Assembly: GCA_963727575.1 (NCBI GenBank) | Contig: CAVSIA010000017.1 | Span: 248,001-312,000, forward strand | DNA from: JAHQVI01 sp963727575 | GTDB lineage: Bacteria; Pseudomonadota; Alphaproteobacteria; Rhizobiales; Rhodomicrobiaceae | DNA: 64,000 nt | Reading direction: 5' to 3' | In this document: positions 1-7,785 of the stretch, piece after piece | Layout: each line of letters starts with the position of its first letter | Position numbering within the stretch: position 1 is the first letter of the stretch | The notes under the pieces: generated by a model | What the model was told of the DNA's origin: nothing | The model's database searches: none | What the model saw: only the letters and a program-made list of their open reading frames with translations | Program-made: the position numbers and the translations under genes

Positions 1-1
1 C

Positions 2-595
2 GCCGCGCCGCCAAGGAGCGTCGTGCTGGCCAAGGACAGTCCGCTGCTGAGGCAGTTCTGCGATGAGGTCGGCATCGCCGTCGGCCCGGATGACGGCCGC
101 AAGCCGATCCTTGCCGCGCCCATCGGTGACGACGCGGCCCATACCGCGCTTGCGACGGGTACGGATTATCTGCGCCTCGTCTGCCTCGATCTCTCCTGCG
201 ACACATCCCATCGCGTCACCATCATGACCGCGCCGGCCGCCGATCCCGGTGCGCGGAACGCTGTCGCCGCCGCACTTGCCGCCGCCGGCCGCCGCGTCAC
301 CGCGATCAAGGACAGCCCGGGATTCATCTCGCAGCGCCTGTCGGCCATGGTCGCCAATCTCGGCTGCTACATGGCCGAGATCGGCCTCGGGACGCCGGAG
401 GACATCGACACGGCGATGAAGCTGGGCCTTGGCTATCCGCTCGGACCGCTCGAACTCGCCGAGGATCTGGGCACGGGCAATACGTTGCGGATCATGGAGC
501 GGCTTCAGGCGATCACGGGCGAGGATCGCTACCGGCCGACCCTTTGGCTGAAGCGCCGCGCGCTGCTTGGGCTTCCTGTTCATGCTGCTGGTTGA
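2..595 (+). CDS. 3-hydroxyacyl-CoA dehydrogenase, C-terminal part (cut by window edge)
   Basis: The frame is open from the first bases of the window, so the N-terminal NAD-binding part lies upstream. The visible ~190 residues contain DSPGFISQRL and a PLGPLELAEDLG segment, both typical of the C-terminal domain of 3-hydroxyacyl-CoA dehydrogenases, which oxidise 3-hydroxyacyl-CoA in beta-oxidation. The end (YRPTLWLKRRALLG) resembles the large two-domain members of the family found in Rhizobiales. The cyclase gene starts 9 bases later, so the two may be co-transcribed. The internal ATG-like starts are not the true start. The family call is fairly sure; the substrate is unknown. Confidence 0.8.
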   Translation, partial: AAPPRSVVLAKDSPLLRQFCDEVGIAVGPDDGRKPILAAPIGDDAAHTALATGTDYLRLVCLDLSCDTSHRVTIMTAPAADPGARNAVAAALAAAGRRVTAIKDSPGFISQRLSAMVANLGCYMAEIGLGTPEDIDTAMKLGLGYPLGPLELAEDLGTGNTLRIMERLQAITGEDRYRPTLWLKRRALLGLPVHAAG

Positions 596-603
596 GGTGG
601 GGA

Positions 604-1632
604 ATGCGTTGGAAAAACAGGCCCGATGGGTCGAACTGGGGCGATTTCGGCCCCGATGACGAGGCTGGGCGGATCAATCTGATCACGCCGGAAAAGGTGC
701 GCCAGGGCATCGCCGAGGTGCGTGACGGACGCAGCTTCTGCCTGTCGCTGCCACTCGATTATCCGGGCGGGAACCTGCTCAACGCCGCGCGCCACCCGCC
801 GCAGCGCCTCGCGACCGCGGCGCCCGACGGCGTGCCCCGCTATCTGCTGCCGCTGTCGGCCGGTAATCCCGACCTCACCGATGTCGTCTGCGACGACCGC
901 GTGCTGATCCATATGCAGTACTCGACGCAATGGGACGCTCTATCCCATGTCGGGTCGCAATTCGATGCCGATGGCGACGGCGTGGCCGAGACGGTGTTCT
1001 ATAATGGCTGGCGCGGCGGCGAGGACATCGTGCTCGAGGGCGGGCATGGCGAATGCGGCGCCTATGAGGGGGCCGAGGCCAAGCGCCTCGGCATCGAGAA
1101 GATGGCCGAGCGCTGCGTGCAGGGCCGCGCGGTGCTGATCGACTTTCACGCCATCCATGGCGATGCGAAGGTCGATATCGATTTCGACGCGCTCGACGAA
1201 GCGATGCGTGTACAGAGCGTTACGGTCGAGGCCGGCGACATGGTGTGCTTCCACACCGGCTTTGCCCGCAAGATCCTGGAGATGAACCGGCAGCCGAGCG
1301 CGGATGTCCTGCGCAATAGCTGCGCCGCGCTTGAGGGCCGGGATCCGCGCCTGCAGGAATGGGTGCGCGACAGCGGCGTCGCGTTGCTGATCGCCGACAA
1401 CTACGCCGTCGAGCGCTTTCCCAACACCAAGGGAGAAGGGCGGCGTCCGCTCCTGCCGCTGCATGAGCTGTGCCTGTTCAAGCTCGGCATTCATCTTGGC
1501 GAATTGTGGTGGCTCAGTGAGCTGGCCGACTATCTGCGTACTGCCGGCCGCAATCGCTTCCTGCTGACGGCGCCGCCTTTGCGGCTGCCCGGTGCGGTCG
1601 GCTCGCCGGTCACGCCGGTGGCGACCGTCTGA
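604..1632 (+). CDS. Cyclase family protein (kynurenine formamidase-like fold)
   Basis: This is a 342-residue protein of the cyclase family (PF04199), metal-dependent hydrolases that include kynurenine formamidase and bacterial polyketide-cyclase-like enzymes. The metal-site region is visible as QYSTQWDALSHVG, where the family usually has H-x-G-T-H-x-D; here Ser and Trp replace part of the motif, as in the longer members of the family. I chose the ATG at 604 because GAGGTGGGG lies just upstream; the open frame continues 60 bases further but has no better site. It follows the hydroxyacyl-CoA dehydrogenase by 9 bases, which suggests an aromatic or CoA-linked catabolic operon. The substrate cannot be told. 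Confidence 0.75.
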   Translation: MRWKNRPDGSNWGDFGPDDEAGRINLITPEKVRQGIAEVRDGRSFCLSLPLDYPGGNLLNAARHPPQRLATAAPDGVPRYLLPLSAGNPDLTDVVCDDRVLIHMQYSTQWDALSHVGSQFDADGDGVAETVFYNGWRGGEDIVLEGGHGECGAYEGAEAKRLGIEKMAERCVQGRAVLIDFHAIHGDAKVDIDFDALDEAMRVQSVTVEAGDMVCFHTGFARKILEMNRQPSADVLRNSCAALEGRDPRLQEWVRDSGVALLIADNYAVERFPNTKGEGRRPLLPLHELCLFKLGIHLGELWWLSELADYLRTAGRNRFLLTAPPLRLPGAVGSPVTPVATV

Positions 1633-1659
1633 GACGCGCGGGTGTGACGATCATCCGCG

Positions 1660-1754
1660 TCAACGCCGCCAGTGTCCGGTCGCCGGGATCTGCGCCGCCG
1701 GCTCTGGCTGCGACCATCGCAGCGGTAAGGCATCTTCGATCGATACACCTTCGC
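1660..1754 (-). pseudogene. PNPOx-like gene, detached C-terminal tail
   Basis: Read on the minus strand in the frame of the fragment that ends at 4478, these bases encode VSIEDALPLRW followed by about 18 residues and a TGA at 1660-1662. This is the original C-terminus of the pyridoxamine-phosphate-oxidase-like protein, now separated from its body by the IS21 element. Joining 4478 to 1747 through the duplicated CCTTCGC gives FFVSEGVSIEDALPLRW with no frame change. The ending ALPLRW is what I would expect for this family. The tail has no start codon or expression signal of its own. Confidence 0.8.
1748..1754. repeat. Left target-site duplication of the IS21 element (CCTTCGC)
   Basis: CCTTCGC at 1748-1754 directly precedes the IS left end and is repeated exactly at 4478-4484, directly after the right end. 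Seven bases is within the 4-8 bp range known for the IS21 family. An A on both sides could extend the match to 8 bp. Confidence 0.85.
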
Positions 1755-1764
1755 TGCGCAAAAT

Positions 1765-1856
1765 CATTGAAAGCGACCGGTCGTTTTCATCGAATCCGGA
1801 CAGCCATTTTCATTGAAAGCGGACACCCGTTTTCATGAAGGTGGACAGCTTGGAGG
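1765..1856 (+). repeat. Four tandem 23-bp repeats at the IS21 left end
   Basis: Four copies of a degenerate unit built on TTCAT(T)GAA...GGACA start, at their CAT, at 1765, 1788, 1811 and 1834, an exact 23-bp period. IS21-family elements carry such multiple terminal repeats as IstA binding sites. The right end has one clear copy (4455-4470) and a weaker second copy 26 bp further in, so the element is asymmetric. Confidence 0.75.
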
Positions 1857-1946
1857 CGCGGCAGGCGGCGCACGCGGAGGTTGCTTCCGGCGTCTGACCT
1901 TTTCTTAAGCGGTTAACGCTTTTCCTCGGTTTTTGGGGGATTGCGG

Positions 1947-3488
1947 ATGCCGCGGAAACGGTCGGATATGCGACGGGTTAAAGAGGTTTTGCGGCTGGCC
2001 CATGAACTGGGCTATTCGCTGCGGCAGATCGCGGAGTCCGTTCGGCTGGGCCGGACTTCGGTGCGGGATTATCTGGCGCGGGCGGATGCGGCCGGCGTGC
2101 GCTACGAGGACGTCGCCGACAAGGGCGAGGCGGAGATTGAGGCGCTGTTGTTCCGGCGTCCGGAGCCGGCGGTCACGCGGCCTCAACCGGATTGGGCGGA
2201 GGTTGCGGCGGAGCTGGCCAAGCCGGCGGTGACGCTGCTGCTGGTTTGGCAGGAATACCGGGACCGGCACCCGGATGGTTACAGCTACAGCCAGTTCCGC
2301 CGGCATTACCGCAGCCATCAAAGCCTCGCGCCAGAGCCGCGCATGCGGCGGACGATGCTGCCGGCCCAGCTTTGCGAGGTCGACTACGCCGGCATGGCCA
2401 TGACGGTGATGACAGCCGGTGGCGAGCGCCAAGTGAGCATATTCGTCGGCACGCTGCCGTTTTCCACTCACCTGTATGCGGAAGCGACGTGGACGCAAGG
2501 CAGCGAGGATTGGCTCGCCAGCCATGTGCGGATGTTTGCGGCCTGGGGCGGTTCGGTTCCAAAGCTGGTGCCCGACAATCTGAAGACGGGCGTCACCCAC
2601 GCCAGCTTTTACGACCCGGTGCTGAACCCATCCTATCTGGCGCTGGCGCGGCATTATGGGATCGGCATTGTCCCAGCCCGCGTGCGTCATCCACGGGACA
2701 AGCCCCTGGTGGAAAACGGCGTACAGCAGGTCGAGCGCTGGGTGCTGGCGCCGCTGCGCAACCGGCAATTCTTCAGCCTGGATGACCTGAATGCGGCGAT
2801 TGCGGAAAAGCTCTTTGAGCTGAACAACCGGCCGCTGAGCGCGGACGGTACGCAGACCCGCGCCAGTGTGTTCGCGGCGCATGAGAAGCCCAAATTGAAG
2901 GCGCTGCCCCGCGAGGCCTTTGCAATCGGCCGCTGGCAGCGCTTCAAACTCGGCTCCGACTATCACATCTGCATCGATGGGGTGGCCTATTCGGCACCGT
3001 TCGGGTTGATCGGCAAGCCGGTCGATGTGCACTACACCGCCCGCCTGGTCGGCATTTTCCATCAGGGCGAACGCGTCGCCTCGCATGCGCGGAGCAGGCC
3101 GGAGCCGGGCGTGCTGCGTCCGGCCGTCACCCTCGACGAACATCGCCCGCCCCAGCATCGAGCGGCGGCGCGGCTCTCGCCTGAGGCCGTGCAGGAGGCG
3201 ATTGCCGTCATCGGCGGAGCCGTGACGGCGCTGTCGGACAGGATCTTCCTGCGCGCCGATCATCCCGACCAAGCCGCACGCCACGTGGCCGGGCTGATCG
3301 CGCTCGGCGAGAAGCACGGCGCCGACGCACTGCAGAGCGCGGCCACCGCCGCCCTGATCGCCAACGTGCATTCCTACGCCTTTGTCCGCGCGTTGCTGGC
3401 CAGTGGTCGGACGGGCTTGCCCTGCGACGCCACCGCCTCCGGCGCCGGCCTGCACGAAAATCTGCGCGGCCCCGCCTACTACCACTAA
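1947..3488 (+). CDS. istA: IS21 transposase IstA
   Basis: This is a ~513-residue DDE transposase that cuts and joins the IS ends together with IstB. An N-terminal helix-turn-helix (about residues 8-45, LGYSLRQIAESVRLGRTSVRD) is followed by the catalytic core: Asp in CEVDYAG (near residue 148), Asp in LVPDNLKTG (near 212) and Glu in KPLVENGVQ (near 258). The length is normal for the family and no frameshift is seen. A TTG at 1941 is an alternative start; ATG 1947 is preferred because GGGGGA lies upstream. istB starts 29 bases downstream after a strong AAGGAG site. Confidence 0.92.
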   Translation: MPRKRSDMRRVKEVLRLAHELGYSLRQIAESVRLGRTSVRDYLARADAAGVRYEDVADKGEAEIEALLFRRPEPAVTRPQPDWAEVAAELAKPAVTLLLVWQEYRDRHPDGYSYSQFRRHYRSHQSLAPEPRMRRTMLPAQLCEVDYAGMAMTVMTAGGERQVSIFVGTLPFSTHLYAEATWTQGSEDWLASHVRMFAAWGGSVPKLVPDNLKTGVTHASFYDPVLNPSYLALARHYGIGIVPARVRHPRDKPLVENGVQQVERWVLAPLRNRQFFSLDDLNAAIAEKLFELNNRPLSADGTQTRASVFAAHEKPKLKALPREAFAIGRWQRFKLGSDYHICIDGVAYSAPFGLIGKPVDVHYTARLVGIFHQGERVASHARSRPEPGVLRPAVTLDEHRPPQHRAAARLSPEAVQEAIAVIGGAVTALSDRIFLRADHPDQAARHVAGLIALGEKHGADALQSAATAALIANVHSYAFVRALLASGRTGLPCDATASGAGLHENLRGPAYYH

Positions 3489-3517
3489 TCCCCAAGCCAA
3501 CCTGAAGGAGATAGCCG

Positions 3518-4326
3518 ATGCACTACCAGAACCTGGAAAAGCTCAAGCACTTGCGCCTGTTCGGCATGGCGCGCGCGCTGGAGGAGCTACAGAACCTCGC
3601 CGATCGCGGCCAGCTGGACTTCACCGACCAACTGGCGCTGCTGATCGACCGCGAGGCGACCGATCGCGCCAACGCCGGAGCGAACGTTTATCGTGAGCGA
3701 CAAGCGCTCACTTCTTGCTGAGCCGGCTGAGACACGCCCGGCTGCGTCAGGCCGCGTGCTTTGAGAACCTCAACATGAAGCCGACGCGCGGCCTCGATAA
3801 AAGCATGATCCGCGACCTGTTCACCTGCCGCTGGATCGGCGAGCACCGTCATCTGATCGTCACCGGGAAAACCGGTACGGGCAAGAGCTGGCTTGCCTGC
3901 GCGCTGGGCAATCAGGCCGCCCGCGAGGGCCACAGCGTGCTGTATATGCGCCTGTCGCGCCTGCTCGACGATCTTGCTGTCGCGCGGCTCGGCAGCGGCG
4001 TCGGCCGGCTGATGCGCCAGGTGGCCAAGGTCAACGTTTTGATCCTGGACGACTGGGCGATGATCGACCTCACCGCCGCCCAGCGCCGCGACCTCATGGA
4101 GATCATCGACGACCGGCACGATCGCGGCTCCATCATCCTCGCCAGCCAGATCCCGGTTGACCGCTGGCACGCCACCATCGGCGATCCCACCTACGCCGAC
4201 GCCATCCTCGACCGCATCGTCCACAACGCCATTCGTCTGCCCCTGAAGGGCAAATCTCTGCGCGAGCCGGACACCGATCCGGGCGTGGACACCGGCGGAG
4301 ACCAAGAGTTTGACGCCAGAAAATAA
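3518..4326 (+). pseudogene. istB: IS21 ATPase IstB, frameshifted
   Basis: IstB is the AAA+ ATPase helper of IS21 transposition. The first ~53 residues (to about 3676) are in one frame and the rest, from about 3715, is in another. The second part has Walker A (TGKTGTGKSW) and Walker B (VLILDDWAM) and runs to the normal end. Between them lies a segment of roughly 35-38 bases that the family does not need. It contains the perfect small hairpin GTGAGCG-acaa-GCGCTCAC (about 3693-3710 with overlap) and shifts the frame by 3n+2. Translation of the first frame stops at 3721. A sequencing error cannot be excluded, but the extra hairpin favours a real small insertion. Confidence 0.8.
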
Positions 4327-4353
4327 GCAGCTTTCTTAACGCTGAGGACAACC

Positions 4354-5187
4354 CTAGAATGCAGCAACGGTCAGACGTCGGTCCTGCGAGCCGTCCCTCG
4401 GGACGGCTCGCAGGAAAGCCGCAAATGCCCTGCCCGTCATGACGCTTCCACGCTGTCCGCTTTCATGAACATGCGCACCTTCGCTGACGAAGAACCGCAG
4501 AAAACGCTCCGCCTCGGGAAAATCGGCCCCATCCGGTGCTCTCCACCTGATGGCGGCCTCGCCAGTCAGCATCAGGATGGCGCCGGTATCGAAATCGACG
4601 AACAACATGCCTGCGCGCGGGTTGACGGCGATGTTGCCAAAGGTGGCGAAGGCGTTGTTGCCGGGGAAGTCAGGCGCGGTCAGCACCGTTCGCCCGTCTT
4701 CCGCCTCGACGCGGACGAAGCCGGGCCTGCCGCCGCGATGGTTGACGTCGACGCCCTCGGCTCGATCGTCGCTGTCCAGTTTCGCCGAGGCCGTGCCGAT
4801 GAAAAATGTGTCCGCGCGCTCGATCAGTGCTTGGGCGGGGGCGGAGAGCAGGGCGGTTTCCTCGGTCCGTTTTGGCGTGGCCGTCCCGCCGGTCGCTATA
4901 AAGCGAGGCGCGCGCGCCTGGATATATTTCGCGCAATTGCCGAAGCTCTGATCGACGGCGACGGCAATGCCTGCTGCATCCAACTCGGCGATCCGGCCGT
5001 TCATCCGGTTGCGGCGCCTGGTTGCCGGCTGAATGCCGAGCAGGCCGAGCGGCGCGCCAGGACGGAGATTGTCCGCCAGCGGATCGCCTGGAAGGGGCAA
5101 GCCGCCGATGCGAAGCAGGCGGGGATCGGGCGAGGAGAGAAAGCCCGGCTTGCCCGCTAGTGGTTCGAATTTAACGCTTCGAACCAC
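4354..5187 (-). pseudogene. PNPOx-like FMN-binding protein, middle fragment
   Basis: This is the largest open remnant of a flavin-binding pyridoxamine-5'-phosphate-oxidase-like gene. Real family sequence runs from LAGKPGFLSSPDP (5160) to FFVSEG (4478). The last ~40 residues, starting AHVHESGQRG, are read through the IS21 right end and are not native. The first nine residues before LAGKP come from the mini-element at 5161-5285. Upstream and downstream parts of the gene are at 5272-5523 and 1660-1754. Removing both insertions and one copy of each duplication gives a continuous 334-codon gene in one frame. Confidence 0.85.
4383..4414. terminator. 15-bp perfect hairpin near the IS21 right end
   Basis: CCTGCGAGCCGTCCC (4383-4397) and GGGACGGCTCGCAGG (4400-4414) pair perfectly with a 2-base loop, 57 bases after istB and inside the IS. 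No T-run follows. It may stop transcripts entering or leaving the element, or be part of the right-end structure. Confidence 0.5.
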
Positions 5188-5289
5188 GCCGTTTTATGTT
5201 CATGGATCGAATTAACATGACATTCTAATCACTTACCTCGGCCTCATCGCACGGCAAGAGGGACTTAAATGTCATGTTCGATCCACTAG
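5157..5289. mobile_element. 125-bp MITE-like element with CTAG duplication
   Basis: The element (5161-5285) is bounded by CTAG at 5157-5160 and 5286-5289. Its ends are inverted repeats, TGG(T/A)TCGAA. The left end is itself a hairpin, GTGGTTCGAA-tttaacgc-TTCGAACCAC (5160-5187). The right part forms a second hairpin with 17-bp arms: AATGTCATGTTCGATCC at 5268-5284 pairs with a copy at 5204-5224 that carries four extra bases, TTAA. It encodes nothing. Because CTAG is a palindrome, the duplication could also be read as TA, as for IS630/Tc1-type elements; a CTAG-type target also fits IS5 relatives. The mobilising transposase is not in this window. Confidence 0.75.
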
Positions 5290-5523
5290 GATCGACGCCC
5301 AGGGCCTGCCTCTTGGATCCAGGCTGCCGACGATGATGAACGGAAGCTCGGCGAAAAAGACGCGGTGCTGATCCGGCATGAAATCGCGGATCATCATGCG
5401 TCCCATGCGCTCGGCCCGCTCGCGGACCCCGGCCTGGCTCTGGATGGCCTGCTCCCCGGCATGATAGGGCGAGGCGTGCTCGTCCGCGTCCGGCCGCCCA
5501 TTCGGCCCATCTGAAGCTGACAT
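5272..5523 (-). pseudogene. PNPOx-like FMN-binding protein, N-terminal fragment
   Basis: This starts at ATG 5523 (MSASDGPNGRPDADEHAS). Residues to PWASIL are native; VDRT and the stop come from the mini-element. The segment RMGRMMIRDFMPDQHRVFFAELPFIIVGSLD is typical of the N-terminus of the stand-alone PNPOx-like proteins of rhizobia. It is in the same frame as the 4354-5187 fragment, as expected because the insertion with its duplication adds 129 bases (43 codons). A truncated ~83-residue product is possible but would lack the flavin fold. Confidence 0.85.
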
Positions 5524-5611
5524 TGATTTACCTGCCTTTCAGCGCCGGCCCATACGCCGATCGCCGTCTATGCCGGCGCGGCGGCCGGCATCCGCTTCAT
5601 CGGGACGAAGC

Positions 5612-5639
5612 CAAAAACACCGCCGAGGATGTTCGGCGG
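5612..5639 (-). terminator. Rho-independent terminator of the ompW-like gene
   Basis: On the minus strand, CCGCCGA-acatcc-TCGGCGG is followed by TGTTTTTGGC. The 7-bp stem is perfect and sits about 60 bases after the ompW stop. Confidence 0.75.
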
Positions 5640-5698
5640 CGTTGGAGGTCAGAAGAATGCGATCATTGGCAGCGGGGCGCGCCCGGAGGGCAGCTGAG

Positions 5699-6436
5699 CT
5701 ATTTCAGCGGCTCGACGACACCGCCGAAGCGGTAGCCGATGCCGACGCCGATCATCCACGGATCGATATCGACATTCGTGTCGAACCTGCCGAGAGTGGT
5801 CTGGACCGTCGCGTCGGTATTCAGCCAAAGCTTCTTCACATCGACGTTGAGGAACCAGTTGCCTTCCAGGTGGATATCCACACCGGCCTGCAACGCCCAG
5901 CCAAAGCTGTTGTCGAGGTCGAGCGAATTGACGACGCCGGGGGTGCCTGCATCTTCGTTGAAGAAGACCGTATAGTTCACGCCGGCGCCGACATAGGGCT
6001 TGATGCCGCGCCCGGCATCGAAGTGATATTGCAGCAGCAGCGTCGGCGGCAGCAGCCATGCGTTGCCGATGTCGACGCCATCGAGGTCGGCTTTGCCCTT
6101 GATGTCGTGGGGCGTAACGCCGAGGACCAGCTCGACGGCTATGTTCTTGTTGAAGAAGTAGCTGATGTCGAGCTCAGGCACGACGGAATTGTCGATGCTC
6201 AGATCGGCGCTCGAATAAGCCAGGCCATCAAGCTTCCAATCGGAGGAATCCTCGCTCGGCATCACTCCGAGAATCCGCGCGCGGATCATCCAGCCGGCAC
6301 CGTAATCCATCGTATATTCCGGCTCCGGCAGCGGGTCTTTCATGCTGCCGCCATTGATGTCGGCAGCCATCGCGCTGGTCAACATTGCCGCGGTGAGACC
6401 CAGCGCCGCCAGGAATGTCTTCTTCGTGTTGTTCAT
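5699..6436 (-). CDS. ompW: OmpW family outer membrane protein
   Basis: This is a 245-residue beta-barrel protein with a Sec signal peptide (MNNTKKTFLAALGLTAAMLT..AMA). The mature part has the OmpW features: an early GWMIRARILGVMPSEDSS strand, PPTLLLQYHF, KPYVGAGVNYTVFF and a final strand YRFGGVVEPLK. OmpW proteins form small hydrophobic channels in the outer membrane. It is a single gene with its own terminator (5612-5639). It lies beside the sox region, but a role in sulfur metabolism is not shown. Confidence 0.88.
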   Translation of the reverse strand: MNNTKKTFLAALGLTAAMLTSAMAADINGGSMKDPLPEPEYTMDYGAGWMIRARILGVMPSEDSSDWKLDGLAYSSADLSIDNSVVPELDISYFFNKNIAVELVLGVTPHDIKGKADLDGVDIGNAWLLPPTLLLQYHFDAGRGIKPYVGAGVNYTVFFNEDAGTPGVVNSLDLDNSFGWALQAGVDIHLEGNWFLNVDVKKLWLNTDATVQTTLGRFDTNVDIDPWMIGVGIGYRFGGVVEPLK

Positions 6437-6622
6437 TAGTCCCCCTAAGTCGAATCAGTGGACGGATTTAAGTCGTTCCGCCGCGCATTAGATCAGCAGC
6501 CCCCAGGCAGCCGTTGATCTAGATCAACGATTCGGGGTTTACCGCAAGCTGTGGGAATTGCGCCCTACCACCATTGCTTCGAAGTGGAACGATCCGGGGG
6601 ACAAGTCGGAAAATGGGTTGGT

Positions 6623-7741
6623 TCAGGCTCTGTCTGCGCGGATGCGGCGGGGGCGCAGCCGCTGCTGGAGCGCGGGAAGCAGGTCGCGGAAACGGGCGCC
6701 TGCGAGCAGGTAATGGAGCCCCAGCCGTGCGCCGAGCGCCATGGAGGCGACGGCGAGCGGCCAGCTCAGCGCCAGCACCGATCCCGCGGTAATGCCTTGC
6801 CCGATCGTGCATCCGCCGGCGAGCACGCCGCCGATGCCCATCAGCGCGCCGCCGCCGAGATGGCGGCGCATTTCGTGCTGGTCGTCATAGGCTTCCCAGC
6901 GGAACTCGCGGTAGAAGATCGAAGCGAGAAACGATCCGAAGATCACGCCGAGGACCGCGCAGATGCCGAAGGTCCACAGCGTCTGGCCGGGTGCGGCGAC
7001 CGCTTGCAGGGTGTCGGCGACGGGGGCGACGAAGGTCAGCCCTTCCGGCTGCACGACCAGCGCCATCTCGTCGATCAGCACGCCGGTCACCAGCCACGCC
7101 CCTGCGGCCCCCAGGCCGAGCGCAAGGCCGGAGGTCAACAGGCGCGGGGTCTCGAAGACTTCGCCGCGGGATAGCGCCCAGACGAGCAGCAACCCGGCGG
7201 CGGCGAGCATGACGCCGATCCGGAGGTCGATCCCCGTAAGCCAGCTCACCAGCGCCGCAAGGTCCGCCTGCAGCCCGCCGGGAAGGGCGACGCTCTGGCT
7301 TTCGATATAGCCGAGGCGGAACGAGGCGAGCCCGCCCCTGAGAACGGCGAGGGCGACGATGGCGTAGATGACGATCGTCACCAGCGAGCGCATATCGCCG
7401 CTGCCGAGGCGCACCAGCGATCCGAAGGCGCAGGTGCCGACGAGGGCCATGCCGAAGCCGAACAGAAAGCCGCCGCCAATGATGCTGATCCAGGGCAGGC
7501 GCAGGGGCAGATAGCGGATCACCTCAGGCGCAAGCAGGCCGCTGAGGATCATGAGCTGGGTGAGAAGAATGGCGATGGCGAGCGCGATGGCCAGCACTTT
7601 CAGACGACGGAAATTTCCCGCCATGAACGCGTCTTCCAGCGCGCCGAACGTGCAGAGGCGCCCGCGCCGGGCGGTATACCCGACGATGCATCCGATCACG
7701 CCGCCGCATAAGGCGACGGCCCAGGCCGGCAGCGGCTCCAT
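6623..7741 (-). CDS. YeeE/YedE (TsuA-like) thiosulfate/sulfur transporter
   Basis: This is a 372-residue inner membrane protein with about nine hydrophobic segments. It has the conserved Cys-containing motifs of the family: RGRLCTFGALEDA, GTCAFGSLVRLGSGDMRS and GGCTIGQGITAGS. The family member TsuA imports thiosulfate through a chain of Cys residues. It lies directly downstream of soxR on the same strand (44 bases apart), which supports a role in bringing sulfur substrates into the cell or moving sulfane sulfur for the Sox pathway. It likely belongs to the soxS-soxR transcript. The exact substrate is inferred from family and context. Confidence 0.85.
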   Translation of the reverse strand: MEPLPAWAVALCGGVIGCIVGYTARRGRLCTFGALEDAFMAGNFRRLKVLAIALAIAILLTQLMILSGLLAPEVIRYLPLRLPWISIIGGGFLFGFGMALVGTCAFGSLVRLGSGDMRSLVTIVIYAIVALAVLRGGLASFRLGYIESQSVALPGGLQADLAALVSWLTGIDLRIGVMLAAAGLLLVWALSRGEVFETPRLLTSGLALGLGAAGAWLVTGVLIDEMALVVQPEGLTFVAPVADTLQAVAAPGQTLWTFGICAVLGVIFGSFLASIFYREFRWEAYDDQHEMRRHLGGGALMGIGGVLAGGCTIGQGITAGSVLALSWPLAVASMALGARLGLHYLLAGARFRDLLPALQQRLRPRRIRADRA

Positions 7742-7785
7742 TCAGACGCTTCCCAAAAAAAGCGATGCCTTTAGCGGCGTTCTTT

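Larger units (their letters stand above)
1755..4477 (+). mobile_element. Complete IS21-family insertion sequence, 2723 bp
   Basis: The ends are inverted repeats. The left end begins TGCGCAAAATCATTGAAAGC and the right end, read on the minus strand, begins TGCGCATGTTCATGAAAGCG. The flanks carry a perfect 7-bp duplication, CCTTCGC. Inside are istA (1947-3488) and istB (3518-4326), the gene order of the family. The element sits in the 3' part of a PNPOx-like gene and separates its last ~29 codons. The intact ends and duplication point to a fairly recent insertion, although istB carries a frameshift, so the copy may no longer move by itself. Confidence 0.92.

Noticed and set aside
5157..5289. tRNA remnant suggested by GGTTCGAA in the mini-element
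   Set aside because: The GGTTCGAA is part of a perfect hairpin and no acceptor or anticodon arms can be drawn around it.
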